Under the pieces are notes generated by a model, which was given only the letters and a program-made list of their open reading frames with translations, made no database searches and was not told the origin of the DNA. The translations under genes and the position numbers were made by a program. Of a stretch of DNA of 64,000 nucleotides, positions 41,695 to 49,873 are shown piece by piece (position 1 is the stretch's first letter; the number at the start of each line of letters is the position of its first letter). This DNA comes from Actinomadura sp. DC4 (GTDB lineage Bacteria > Actinomycetota > Actinomycetes > Streptosporangiales > Streptosporangiaceae), in contig NZ_JAUEQY010000025.1 in NCBI RefSeq assembly GCF_030406325.1, positions 62,001 to 126,000 of the forward strand, given 5' to 3'.

Positions 41695-42884
41695 CGCGGC
41701 TCCTTCGGCATGCCGAGGACGCGCTCGGCGAGGATGTTCCGCTGGATCTGGGAGGTCCCGGCGGCGATCGTGTACGAGAGCGTGTTCACCCGGTCCTCGA
41801 CGATCCGGCCGGCGAACGTCCCGGGCAGGTCGCTCATCGCCAGCGAGGCTCGGCCGAGCACGTGCGCGCCCAGGTCCGCGATCCGCTGGCGGCTCTCGGT
41901 GAACCGCAGCTTGAACACCGAGGCGCCCCGTACCGGGACCATGCCCGCCGACGCCTCGGAGACGTTCTTGCGGACGAGCGCCCACAGGCCGGTCAGCTCG
42001 GCGCTGAGCCGGCCGACGTCGCGGCGCAGCGCGGCGTCGTCCCAGAGGGTCCGGCCGTCCGGCCCGCGGGTCGTCCGCGCAAGGGCCGCGATCTCCTTCA
42101 GCAGCGCCATCGAGTCGACCACCTCGCCGATGAAGGCGGTGCCGCGCTCGAAGGAGAAGGTCACCATGGCCACCCGCCACCCGTCGTTCTCGGCGCCGAC
42201 CCGCGCGGACACCGGCACCCGTACGCCGTCCAGGACCAGCTCGGCGAACTCGTCGCTGCCGACGGCCGTACGGAGCGGCCGGATCTCCACCCCCGGCGTG
42301 TCCATCGGCAGGATCAGCCACGTGATCCCCTTGTGCCTGGGCGCCTCGGGGTCGGTACGGACCAGCAGCTCGCAGTAGTCGGCCACGGTCGCGTGCGAGG
42401 TCCACAGCTTCCTGCCGTTGAGAACATAGTGGTCTCCCTCGCGTACGGCGGTCGTGCGCAGGGCGGCGAGGTCGGAGCCCGCGTCGGGCTCGGAGAACCC
42501 CTGGCACCACACCTCCTCCCCGCGCAGGATCCGGGGCAGGTGACGGGAGCGCTGCTCGCCGGTGCCCTCGGCGATCAGGGTGGGCCCGGCGTGCAGCAGG
42601 CCGACGAAGCCGGCGCCGACGTACGGTGCCCGTGCCCGAGCGGTCTCCTCCAGGAAGATCAGCTGTTCGACGGGCGAGGCGCCCGCGCCGCCGAACTCGG
42701 CCGGCCAGTCGATCCCGGCGTAACCGGCGTCGAAGACGGTCCGCTGCCACCCCAGGTCGTAGCGGCGGCGGGCGGGCCAGTCGTCACGGCCCGGCTTGGG
42801 CGGCAGGGCGGGCAGCGTCTCGGCGAGCCAGGCCCGCAGCCGGTCGCGGAAGGCGAGTTCGCGGGCGGTCAAGCGCAGGTCCAC
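41685..42884 (-). CDS. Acyl-CoA dehydrogenase (FadE28-like subunit)
   Basis: Dehydrogenase of 399 residues: [67 protein letters not shown] and ending [29 protein letters not shown]. It is the long partner of the overlapping gene at 40702; together they probably form one heteromeric enzyme acting on a cyclic or branched acyl-CoA. The gene follows a hydratase gene after 57 bases. Confidence 0.94.
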   Translation of the reverse strand: [399 protein letters not shown]

Positions 42885-42941
42885 ATCGACTCCCGGCGTC
42901 CGGTGAACGCGCGGCCGGCGCGCGTTCGCAGAATAGGCCCG

Positions 42942-43754
42942 TCACCAGCCGCGAAACTCGGGTTCGCGGCGCTCGACGAACGCGCGGACGCCCTCCTGGC
43001 CGTCCGCGCTGGTCATGTTGATCTCCGCCGCCTGCGCCTCCTCGACGAGGGCGGTGGAGCGGTCGACGTCCAGCGACCGGTTGATCAGCCGCTTGCCCAG
43101 GCCGAGCGCCACCGTGGGACCCGCGGCCAGCCGCGCCGCCCACTCGGACGCCGTCGCGCGCAGCTCGGACGCGGGGACCACCCGGTTGACCAGGCCCATG
43201 CGGTACGCCTCCGCCGCCGGCAGGTCCTCGCCGAAGAAGACCAGTTCCTTGGCGCGCTGCGGGCCGACCAGGCGGGCGAGGAGGTACGCGCCGCCGCCGT
43301 CGACGACCAGGCCGCGCCGCACGAAGACCTCGATGAACCTCACCGGCTCGGCGGCCAGCACGAGGTCGCACGCGTACGCCAGGTGGCAGCCGATGCCGGC
43401 CGCGGTGCCGTTGACCACGGCGATCACCGGCTTCTCGCAGTCGAGGACGGCCGCGACGAGCCGCTGCGCCCCGCCCGCGATCGCCCGTGCCACCGAACCG
43501 GCCGGCCGCTCGGGCACGCCCTCCGGCGCGGGCGTGGCGCTCAGGTCGGCCCCCGTGCAGAAGTGCCGGTCGCCGGCCCCGGTGAGGAGGACCACCCGGA
43601 TCCGCGGGTCGCCGCTCGCCCGGCCGAGCAGGCCGATGATGCGTTCGCGCTGGTCGCCGGTGATCGCGTTGCCGGATCTCGGGCGGTCGAGGGTCAGCCA
43701 CGCGACGCCGTCCGAGGAGACCTCCCACCGGAGGTCGCCGGACTCCTCGGCCAC
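42942..43754 (-). CDS. Enoyl-CoA hydratase/isomerase
   Basis: Crotonase-fold enzyme of about 270 residues: VAWLTLDRPRSGNAITGDQ, LLTGAGDRHFCTGADL, VNGTAAGIGCHLAYACDLVLA, and ending EGVRAFVERREPEFRGW. I choose GTG at 43754. A longer frame reaches ATG 43796, but that start would lie inside operator-like site H. It heads the operon with the FadE28/29-like pair. Confidence 0.9.
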   Translation of the reverse strand: MAEESGDLRWEVSSDGVAWLTLDRPRSGNAITGDQRERIIGLLGRASGDPRIRVVLLTGAGDRHFCTGADLSATPAPEGVPERPAGSVARAIAGGAQRLVAAVLDCEKPVIAVVNGTAAGIGCHLAYACDLVLAAEPVRFIEVFVRRGLVVDGGGAYLLARLVGPQRAKELVFFGEDLPAAEAYRMGLVNRVVPASELRATASEWAARLAAGPTVALGLGKRLINRSLDVDRSTALVEEAQAAEINMTSADGQEGVRAFVERREPEFRGW

Positions 43755-43774
43755 CGGACACCACCGCCCTTCAA

Positions 43775-43796
43775 TTGATTTAATATATAACATCAA
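43775..43796. promoter_or_regulatory. Best-conserved operator-like palindrome (site H)
   Basis: A 22-base inverted repeat with exact arms TTGAT and ATCAA around TTAATATATAAC; 18 of 22 positions match the reverse complement. It is the only AT-rich stretch between a divergent hydratase operon and the NIPSNAP-like gene. It is the template for the shared motif at sites A, C, D, M and N. It is probably the site of a TetR-type repressor. Confidence 0.65.
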
Positions 43797-43824
43797 ATAG
43801 CGCGCACGGCGAAGGGTGAGACGC

Positions 43825-44550
43825 GTGAACGAGAAGGTCTACATCCACGAGTTCATCTCCATCACCCGCCAGAACCGCGCCCGCTACATGCACCACATGG
43901 CCGCGAACTGGAGCCCGATCGCGCAGGAGGCACGGCAGCAGCTCTGCTACGGCGTCTGGGGCGTCGTCGGCTCCACCGGGCACTGGCCCCAGGTCGTGAA
44001 CATCTGGGAGGAGGACGGCTTCGACGGGCTGGCCGCCTCCTTCCGCCTCGAACTCGGCAACGCGCGGCTCCAGGACCCCGCCCTGGAGAAGTGGTGGGCG
44101 GCGGCGGCGGACCTGCGGTCGGGCGGCTTCGACCGCCTGATCGTCCCCCACCCGGACACGCTGACCATCGAGGAGCTGTGCGCCGAGCAGGCCGGCGGCG
44201 AGGTCTACGCTCACGAGCTGGTCAAGGTCACACCCGGCACCGCCCGCCGGTTCCTCGACACGGCGCTGGACGGGGCGCGCGGGGTCCTCGGCCGCGCGGG
44301 CTGGCGGCTCGCCGGGGCGTGGTCGACCGCGATGCGAGACGACGACGAGTGCGTCCTGCTCTGGAGCATCCCGACCTGGGAGGCCTGGGCGGCGGTCGAG
44401 CGCGAGGCGGCCGGCGGGCGCGGCCCGATGCCCGGCGACGCGGCGCTCGTCCGCGGGCGCGAGCGCATCCTGCTCGTCGACTCCCCGCTGTCGCCGCTGC
44501 GCACCGGCCGCCAGCCCTCGCGCGATGACCGTACCGACTGGGTGGACTGA
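43825..44550 (+). CDS. NIPSNAP-like duplicated alpha/beta-barrel protein
   Basis: A 241-residue protein of two related halves: VYIHEFISITRQNRARYMHHMAANW...LCYGVWGVVGSTGHWPQVVNIWEED, and VYAHELVKVTPGTARRFLDTALDGARGVLGRAGWRLAGAWSTAM..DECVLLWSIPTWEAW. Each half has the short strand-helix-strand pattern and aromatic pocket seen in NIPSNAP or dimeric alpha/beta barrels. No catalytic motif is evident. It could bind or rearrange a reactive intermediate. GTG at 43825 has AAGGG eight bases upstream. It is divergent from the hydratase across site H. Confidence 0.75.
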   Translation: MNEKVYIHEFISITRQNRARYMHHMAANWSPIAQEARQQLCYGVWGVVGSTGHWPQVVNIWEEDGFDGLAASFRLELGNARLQDPALEKWWAAAADLRSGGFDRLIVPHPDTLTIEELCAEQAGGEVYAHELVKVTPGTARRFLDTALDGARGVLGRAGWRLAGAWSTAMRDDDECVLLWSIPTWEAWAAVEREAAGGRGPMPGDAALVRGRERILLVDSPLSPLRTGRQPSRDDRTDWVD

Positions 44551-44557
44551 ACCCCCC

Positions 44558-45748
44558 TCAGCGCGTGCCGAGGACGGAGACGAAGCTCACCATCTCGCCC
44601 GGGTAGCCGCCCAGGTTCTGGGTCAGCGCGAGGGACCGCGACCCGTACGTGGAGATCCGGCGCTCCGGCGGCGCCTCGCCACGGAGCTGCAGCCACGCCT
44701 CGAACACCATGCGCAGTCCCGAGGCCCCGGTCGGGTGCCCGAAGGACTTCAGGCCACCGTCGGGGTTGACCGGCAGCTCGCCCTCCCGGTCGAAGTCGCC
44801 CGCCAGCACCCGCTTCCAGGCGGTCCCGCGGTCGGCCAGGCCCAGGTCCTCCATCAGCACCAGCTCGGTCGGCGTGAAACAGTCGTGTACCTCGGCCATC
44901 GCGAGCTCGTCGCGGGGCGAGACGACGCCCGCCTGCCGGTACGCGTCGGCGGCGGACGCGGCGACCTCGGGAAACGTCGTGTAGTCATACTCCGGGTCGG
45001 TCAGGCCCGACCCGTCGCCCGCCACCAGGGACAGCGCCTTGATCAGCAGCGGCCGGTCCGTGTACCGGTGCGCCTCCTCGGCCCGTACGACGACGGCCGC
45101 CGCCGCCCCGTCCGCGACGCCCGCGCAGTCATAGACCGAGAGCCCGCCCGCCACCGGCGGCATCGCGCTGAGCCGCTCGACGGACATCTCCTTGCGGAAC
45201 TGCGCCCGGGGGTTGCGCGCCCCGTTGGCGTGGTTCTTGGCCGCGATCCGGGACAGCACGGCGCGCATGTCCTCCTCGCTCACCCCGAAGCGGCGGCCGT
45301 AGGCCGGGGCGACCATCGAGAACATCGCGGCGGCGGTCAGCGTGCGCTGCGTCCCGTCGCCGGGGATCGGGAACGCGTTGAGCCCCTGGTAGCCCGAGTC
45401 CTTCACCTTCTCGACGCCGACCGCCATCGCGACGTCGTACGCGCCGCTCGCCACGGCGTACGCGGCCTGGCGCAGTGCCTCCGAGCCGGTGGCGCAGAAG
45501 TTCTCCACCCGGGTGACGGGCCGGTCCCGCAGCCGCAGCGGGCGGGACAGGGTCAGGCCGCTCATCCCGGACTGCGCCGTACCGAGCCAGTAGGCGTCGA
45601 CCCGCTCCCGGTCCACCCCGGCCGAGCCGTACGCCTCGTGCACCGCCGCGACGAGGAGTTCGTCGACGCCCTTGTCCCAGTGCTCGCCGAACCTCGTGCA
45701 GCCCATGCCCACGATCGCGACGCGGTCCTTGATCCCGTTCGAGGTCAC
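44558..45748 (-). CDS. SCP-x-type thiolase
   Basis: Thiolase-fold protein of 396 residues. It has GMGCTRFGEHWDKGVDELLVAAVHEAYGSAG, nucleophile Cys in ENFCATGSEALRQAA, HDCFTPTEL with the histidine-cysteine pair and GGLKSFGHPTGASG. These are the motifs of the SCP-x and archaeal-type thiolases, including Ltp aldolases. It lies one base after the HMG-CoA-synthase/DUF35 fusion gene, with which it probably forms a complex. It would cleave a beta-ketoacyl-CoA or retro-aldol substrate. Confidence 0.93.
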   Translation of the reverse strand: MTSNGIKDRVAIVGMGCTRFGEHWDKGVDELLVAAVHEAYGSAGVDRERVDAYWLGTAQSGMSGLTLSRPLRLRDRPVTRVENFCATGSEALRQAAYAVASGAYDVAMAVGVEKVKDSGYQGLNAFPIPGDGTQRTLTAAAMFSMVAPAYGRRFGVSEEDMRAVLSRIAAKNHANGARNPRAQFRKEMSVERLSAMPPVAGGLSVYDCAGVADGAAAAVVVRAEEAHRYTDRPLLIKALSLVAGDGSGLTDPEYDYTTFPEVAASAADAYRQAGVVSPRDELAMAEVHDCFTPTELVLMEDLGLADRGTAWKRVLAGDFDREGELPVNPDGGLKSFGHPTGASGLRMVFEAWLQLRGEAPPERRISTYGSRSLALTQNLGGYPGEMVSFVSVLGTR

Positions 45749-45749
45749 C

Positions 45750-47144
45750 TCACCGCTCCTCTCCCGGTGCGCGGACCGGCCGGGCCTTCCAGAAGTAGTT
45801 GTGCACGCCCTCGGCGGTGAACAGCCGGCGGAACGTCATCTCGACCCGGCCGCCCACCCGCACCTCGTCCTCCTCGACGTCGGTCAGCTCGACCGGCAGC
45901 CGCCCGCCGCCGTCGAAGTCCACGACCGCGAACACCACCGGCGGGCTCGGGGAGTAGGCGAGCCGGTCCACGGTGAAGGCCGCGATCGTCCCGGTGGCGT
46001 CGGCCATCGGGCGGTGGACCTCGTCCAGCGGCGACGGCGGCAGCCGTACGGTCCGGCCCTCCTGCGACCCGACGAGGCCGTACTTCCAGTCGCGGCCCCG
46101 CGCGGCGGCCGACGCGGAGGGCCGCGCGGGCGCCGGCCGCCGTGGCGGCTCGACCCGCAGCTGCCCCCGCCACCGCAGGTAGGTGCCGTAGCCCACCGGT
46201 CCGCCCGCCTCCGCCTGGGCGCGCACCCGCTCGGCCGCGGGCGGCGCGTGGTCCGCGAGTGCGCCGGTCGTACGGAAGACGGCCGCGTCCGCGCCGTCGG
46301 CGAGCGTGAGCAGGACGACGATCCGGTCCGCCCCGCCGCTCTCCAGTGCCGCGGCCAGCAGGAGCGCGGGCTGGGCGGCCCCGACGTTGCCGACGGTCGC
46401 GTCGAGCCGGTCCGCGATCCGGGCGGGCGGGACGCCGGAGCGCGCGGCGACGGCGCCCGCCGCCCGTCCGTGGAGCCCGGCCACGATGAGGGTGCCCACG
46501 TCCTCCGGGCCGAGGCCGGCCGCGCCCAGCGCGAGCGTGAGCGCCTCGATGCCGAGCCCGGTGTACCGGCCGGCGCCGAACCGCTCCTCCCACAGGTGCG
46601 AGGCCGCCTCCCCCGGGGCGCGCCACCGGTCGAGGAACTCCTCGGTGAGCGAGGTCCAGCCCAGCGACTCCGCGAGCAGCGGCCCGTCCGCGTCCGACCC
46701 CACGAGCAGCGCCGCCGCGCCGTCGCCGCCGGCCGCCTCGTCGGCGCCGCCCGGCGCTCCGGTACGCCGGTCGGCGGCCACGACGAGGGACGGCTCGGCG
46801 GCGGCGAGCCCCGCGCGCAGCGCGCCGGAGGCCGAGCGGACCGCCCCGGCCAGGTCGTACGCGGCGACACTCGGGTCGAGGCGCAGCGCGGCGTGCAGCG
46901 CGGCGGCGTTCGTGCGGTCCGCGTACGCGGGGTCGGTCGTGGCGAACCACAGGGCGCCCGGCGGGCATGCGGCCCCGCGCAGCGCGCGCCGCGCCGCCGC
47001 CACGCCCATGGTCGTGGTGTCCTCGTCGTAGGAGGCGACGGTACGGAATCCCGTGCCGCCCCCGGCGCCGGCGACGGGCCCGATCCCGGCGCGGTCGAGC
47101 CGCCCGTACGGCAGATAGCTCCCCCACCCCAGGATTCCGCGCAT
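45750..47144 (-). CDS. Fusion of HMG-CoA-synthase-like and DUF35 (OB) domains
   Basis: A 464-residue fusion. Residues 1 to about 310 resemble HMG-CoA synthase/ketoacyl synthase III (GILGWGSYLPYGRL, LWFATTDPAYADRTNAAALHAAL, GTLIVAGLHGRAAGAVAA, LDATVGNVGAAQPALLLAAAL). The catalytic-Cys position looks like Val102 in DLAGAVRSASGAL, so a synthase reaction is unlikely. The rest resembles the DUF35 partner of thiolases (VHRPMADATGTIAAFTVDRLAYSPSPPVVFAVVDFDGGGRLP...GRVEMTFRRLF), but its zinc-ribbon cysteines are lost (YGLVGSQEGR). I choose ATG 47144. It directly precedes the thiolase gene. Confidence 0.8.
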   Translation of the reverse strand: MRGILGWGSYLPYGRLDRAGIGPVAGAGGGTGFRTVASYDEDTTTMGVAAARRALRGAACPPGALWFATTDPAYADRTNAAALHAALRLDPSVAAYDLAGAVRSASGALRAGLAAAEPSLVVAADRRTGAPGGADEAAGGDGAAALLVGSDADGPLLAESLGWTSLTEEFLDRWRAPGEAASHLWEERFGAGRYTGLGIEALTLALGAAGLGPEDVGTLIVAGLHGRAAGAVAARSGVPPARIADRLDATVGNVGAAQPALLLAAALESGGADRIVVLLTLADGADAAVFRTTGALADHAPPAAERVRAQAEAGGPVGYGTYLRWRGQLRVEPPRRPAPARPSASAAARGRDWKYGLVGSQEGRTVRLPPSPLDEVHRPMADATGTIAAFTVDRLAYSPSPPVVFAVVDFDGGGRLPVELTDVEEDEVRVGGRVEMTFRRLFTAEGVHNYFWKARPVRAPGEER

Positions 47145-47153
47145 ACATCTCAT

Positions 47154-47188
47154 CGTAGTTGTAAATTGCATAAAAGATATAACCTACG
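47154..47188. promoter_or_regulatory. AT-rich inverted repeat I
   Basis: In the gap between the fusion gene and a CaiB gene. Arms CGTAG (47154-47158) and CTACG (47184-47188) flank an AT-rich core that includes AAAAGATATAAC, containing ATCTTTTAT on the other strand. It probably controls both divergent genes, though it matches the TTGAT family only partly. Confidence 0.45.
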
Positions 47189-47202
47189 ATTGGACTCCAG
47201 TC

Positions 47203-48453
47203 ATGACGTTCGACACGGCGGACGCCCCGGCCGGGCCGCTCGACGGCGTCCGTGTCCTGGCGCTCGAGCAGATGCAGGCCCTCCCCTACGCGACCCAGCT
47301 GCTCGGCCGGCTCGGCGCCGACGTCGTCAAGGTCGAGCCGCCGAAGGGCGGCGACTCGGGGCGCGCCTCGCTGCCCGCCATGACGGACCCGGCGGGCCGC
47401 CGCGTCGGGGCCACGTTCCTGCGCAACAACCTGGGCAAACGCAGCATCTGCGTGGACCTGAAGGACCCGCGGGGCCGCGACCTGGTGCTCCGCCTCGCGC
47501 CCCGGTTCGACGTGATCGCCGAGAACTCCCGGCCCGGCACGATGGCCCGGCTCGGCGTCGGCTACGACGACGTCGCCGCGGTCCACCCGGCCGGTGTCTA
47601 CGTCTCGGTGTCCGGGTTCGGCGGCCTCGACGCGGGTCCGTACCAGGAGTGGCCCGCCTTCGCCCCGATCGTCGAGGCCATGTCCGGCATCTACGAGATG
47701 AAGCGCACCGGCGATCGGGCGCCGTCCGTCGCCCCGGTCGGCGCGCTCGGCGACATCGGCGCGGCGCTGTTCGCCACCGTCGGCATCCTCGCCGCGCTCC
47801 GCCACCGGGAGCACACCGGCCGGGGCCAGTACGTCGACATCGCGATGTTCGACGCGATGATCGCCATGACGGACATCGTCACCAACTTCTGGTCCATGGG
47901 CCTGCGGAACGGCGACCTCGGCCCGCTGATCATGCACGGCTTCCGCGCCGAGGACGGCTGGTTCGTCCTGCAGGTCGCCCGCGAGGCGCACTTCGCCCGG
48001 CTCGCCGGCCTGATCGGGCGCCCGGAGTGGCGGACCGACCCACGCCTGGCCACGCGGCAGGGCTGGGTCGACCATCTCGAAACGGTCATCCGGCCCGCCG
48101 TGGAGGGCTGGGCGGCCGGGCTGACCAAGGTCGAGGCCTGCCGGGCGCTCGGCGCGGCCGGCATCGCCGCCGGCCCGTGCCTGTCCGACGAGGAGGTCGT
48201 CGCGGACCCGCACGTGGCCGCGCGGAACATGCTCGTCGAGGTGCCGCGCACCGACGGCGTACCGCAACCGGTCCTGGTCCCGGGCAACCCGGTGAAGATG
48301 AGCGCGGCGCCTTCCGCGCGCCGCGCCGGCGGGGCGCGCGAGGAGCACCGGCCGCCCTGGCTCGGGGAGCACACCGCGGCGGTCCTGACCGCCGAGCTCG
48401 GCCTGTCCCCCGGCGAGATCGACGCGCTGACGGCCGACGGCGTGATCGCCTGA
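47203..48453 (+). CDS. CaiB/BaiF-type CoA-transferase
   Basis: Class III CoA-transferase of 416 residues: LDGVRVLALEQMQALPYATQLLGRLGADVVKVEPP, NNLGKRSICVDLKDPRGRDL, VSVSGFGGLDAGPYQEWPAF and GALGDIGAALFATVGILAAL with the catalytic aspartate in place. It would move CoA between carboxylates. The start ATG at 47203 has no clear Shine-Dalgarno, so translation may be leaderless or weak. It is divergent from the HMG-CoA-synthase fusion gene and followed by a TetR gene. Confidence 0.92.
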   Translation: MTFDTADAPAGPLDGVRVLALEQMQALPYATQLLGRLGADVVKVEPPKGGDSGRASLPAMTDPAGRRVGATFLRNNLGKRSICVDLKDPRGRDLVLRLAPRFDVIAENSRPGTMARLGVGYDDVAAVHPAGVYVSVSGFGGLDAGPYQEWPAFAPIVEAMSGIYEMKRTGDRAPSVAPVGALGDIGAALFATVGILAALRHREHTGRGQYVDIAMFDAMIAMTDIVTNFWSMGLRNGDLGPLIMHGFRAEDGWFVLQVAREAHFARLAGLIGRPEWRTDPRLATRQGWVDHLETVIRPAVEGWAAGLTKVEACRALGAAGIAAGPCLSDEEVVADPHVAARNMLVEVPRTDGVPQPVLVPGNPVKMSAAPSARRAGGAREEHRPPWLGEHTAAVLTAELGLSPGEIDALTADGVIA

Positions 48454-48506
48454 AGGCCCGGACGATAGGATTCGAGGCGGCCCCCAGGGAGAGAAACTCG
48501 TCCTCG

Positions 48507-49130
48507 ATGACCGAACGCAGTCTGCGCGAGCAACGCCGCGAACGCCGGCGGGCGCTGAGCAAGGACCAGATCCTCGACGCGGCCGAGCGGGTCTTCGCCC
48601 GTAAGGGCTTTCACGAGGCGGCGCTACGCGAGATCGCCGAGCTGGCGGAGTTCTCGGTCGGCGCCGTCTACGGCTTCTTCCCCGGCAAGGACGACATCTA
48701 CCGGGAGATCTTCCTGCGCCGGGCCGCGGAGTTCCTGCCGGGCATGCGCGGGGTGCTGTCGACCGACGCGCCGCCGCGGCGGCAGCTGCTCGACCTCGCC
48801 GACTGGCAGGTCGGTTTCTTCCGCCGCTTTCCGGAGTTCGGCCGGCTGGTGCTGCGCGGCGGCTCGATCGCGCCGCCGCTGTCCGAGCCGCACGGCGACA
48901 GTCAGATCCTGCACAACTTCCAGACCGCCCAGCAGATGCAGGCCGACCTGTTCGAGCGCGGCCGGCGGGCGGGTGAGCTCCGCGCCGGAGACCCCCCGCT
49001 GCTGTCGCGGATGTTCTCCGGGCTGGTCAGCGCGTTCCAGGCCGTGGAGCTGTCCGCGGACGCGCCGGCGGGCGACCTCGCGCGGCTCCACGAGGTGATC
49101 GAGGCCGCGTTCGTCGTGGCTGGAGAGTAG
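48507..49130 (+). CDS. TetR-family regulator
   Basis: Regulator of 207 residues. The helix-turn-helix is SKDQILDAAERVFARKGFHEAALREIAELAEFSVGAVYGFFPGKDDIY at about residues 17-63; the C-terminal domain is unremarkable. ATG at 48507 lies 53 bases after the CaiB stop. It is the nearest regulator to the palindrome-bearing hydratase and thiolase promoters, so it is one candidate for the shared operator. It ends six bases from the convergent thioesterase. Confidence 0.92.
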   Translation: MTERSLREQRRERRRALSKDQILDAAERVFARKGFHEAALREIAELAEFSVGAVYGFFPGKDDIYREIFLRRAAEFLPGMRGVLSTDAPPRRQLLDLADWQVGFFRRFPEFGRLVLRGGSIAPPLSEPHGDSQILHNFQTAQQMQADLFERGRRAGELRAGDPPLLSRMFSGLVSAFQAVELSADAPAGDLARLHEVIEAAFVVAGE

Positions 49131-49136
49131 GCGCCC

Positions 49137-49859
49137 TCACTCCGTGACCCGGGCCGCGCGCCGGGCCATGCGGAGGATGCCCTCCCGGTCGAGCACCTTG
49201 AACTCCCCGGTGGCCTCGACGGTGACCCGGCCGCGCTGGGTGAGCGTGCCGACCGTCCGCACCCGGCCGTTCTCGAACTCGGCGACCTCGCCCTCGAACC
49301 GGCACGGCTCGTGCAGAGCGGTCGGCCGCCGGTAGGTGATCTCCAGCCGTACGGTCGGGCCCGCGTAGCCCCCGGCGACGTTGGCCGCCGCCAGCACCAG
49401 GTCGAAGGAGGCCGCCAGCACGCCGCCGTGCACGCAGCCGGGCGGCCCCTCGTACGGCGCGGTGAACGTCCCCTCCAGGATCGACTTGGGCGGTTCGAGG
49501 GAGGCGGTCAGCGGCACGGCGAGCGGGTTGTGCCGCCCGACGACGACGTCGTAGGGCATGTGGCGCGCCAGGTCGCGCGGCACCAGGCCGTCCCGTTCGG
49601 CGCCGAACGTCCGGGTCTCCGGGATGTCCGACCCGTGCCGTTCCAGCGCGTCGGAGATCGCGTTCAACCCATGGGCCGCGGCCATCGTCGCCTCCGGGGA
49701 GGCCGTCGTGGTGCCGCACAGCTCGATCAGCCGGCGCACGGCGTCGGCGAGCGCGGCCGACTCCCCCTCCCGCCCGGCCAGGGCGGGATGGGCGAGGGGC
49801 GCCTCATCGCCGTTCCCGTCGGTGGACGGGCCGGGAACGCCGATCGGGATATCGCTCAC
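49137..49859 (-). CDS. PaaI-type hot-dog thioesterase
   Basis: A 240-residue single hot-dog thioesterase with GPPGCVHGGVLAASFDLVLAAANVAGGYAGPTVRLEITYRRPTALHEPCRFEGEV, the HGG-loop of the PaaI/acyl-CoA thioesterase family. About 100 residues lie before the hot-dog domain. GTG at 49859 is 14 bases after the hydratase stop. It would release CoA from stalled intermediates. Confidence 0.9.
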   Translation of the reverse strand: MSDIPIGVPGPSTDGNGDEAPLAHPALAGREGESAALADAVRRLIELCGTTTASPEATMAAAHGLNAISDALERHGSDIPETRTFGAERDGLVPRDLARHMPYDVVVGRHNPLAVPLTASLEPPKSILEGTFTAPYEGPPGCVHGGVLAASFDLVLAAANVAGGYAGPTVRLEITYRRPTALHEPCRFEGEVAEFENGRVRTVGTLTQRGRVTVEATGEFKVLDREGILRMARRAARVTE

Positions 49860-49873
49860 CTGGTGTCCTCACG

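Noticed and set aside
45672-49130. Long + strand open frame joining several segments
   Set aside because: It runs antisense through the thiolase and fusion genes; only its final part (48507-49130) is the real TetR gene.
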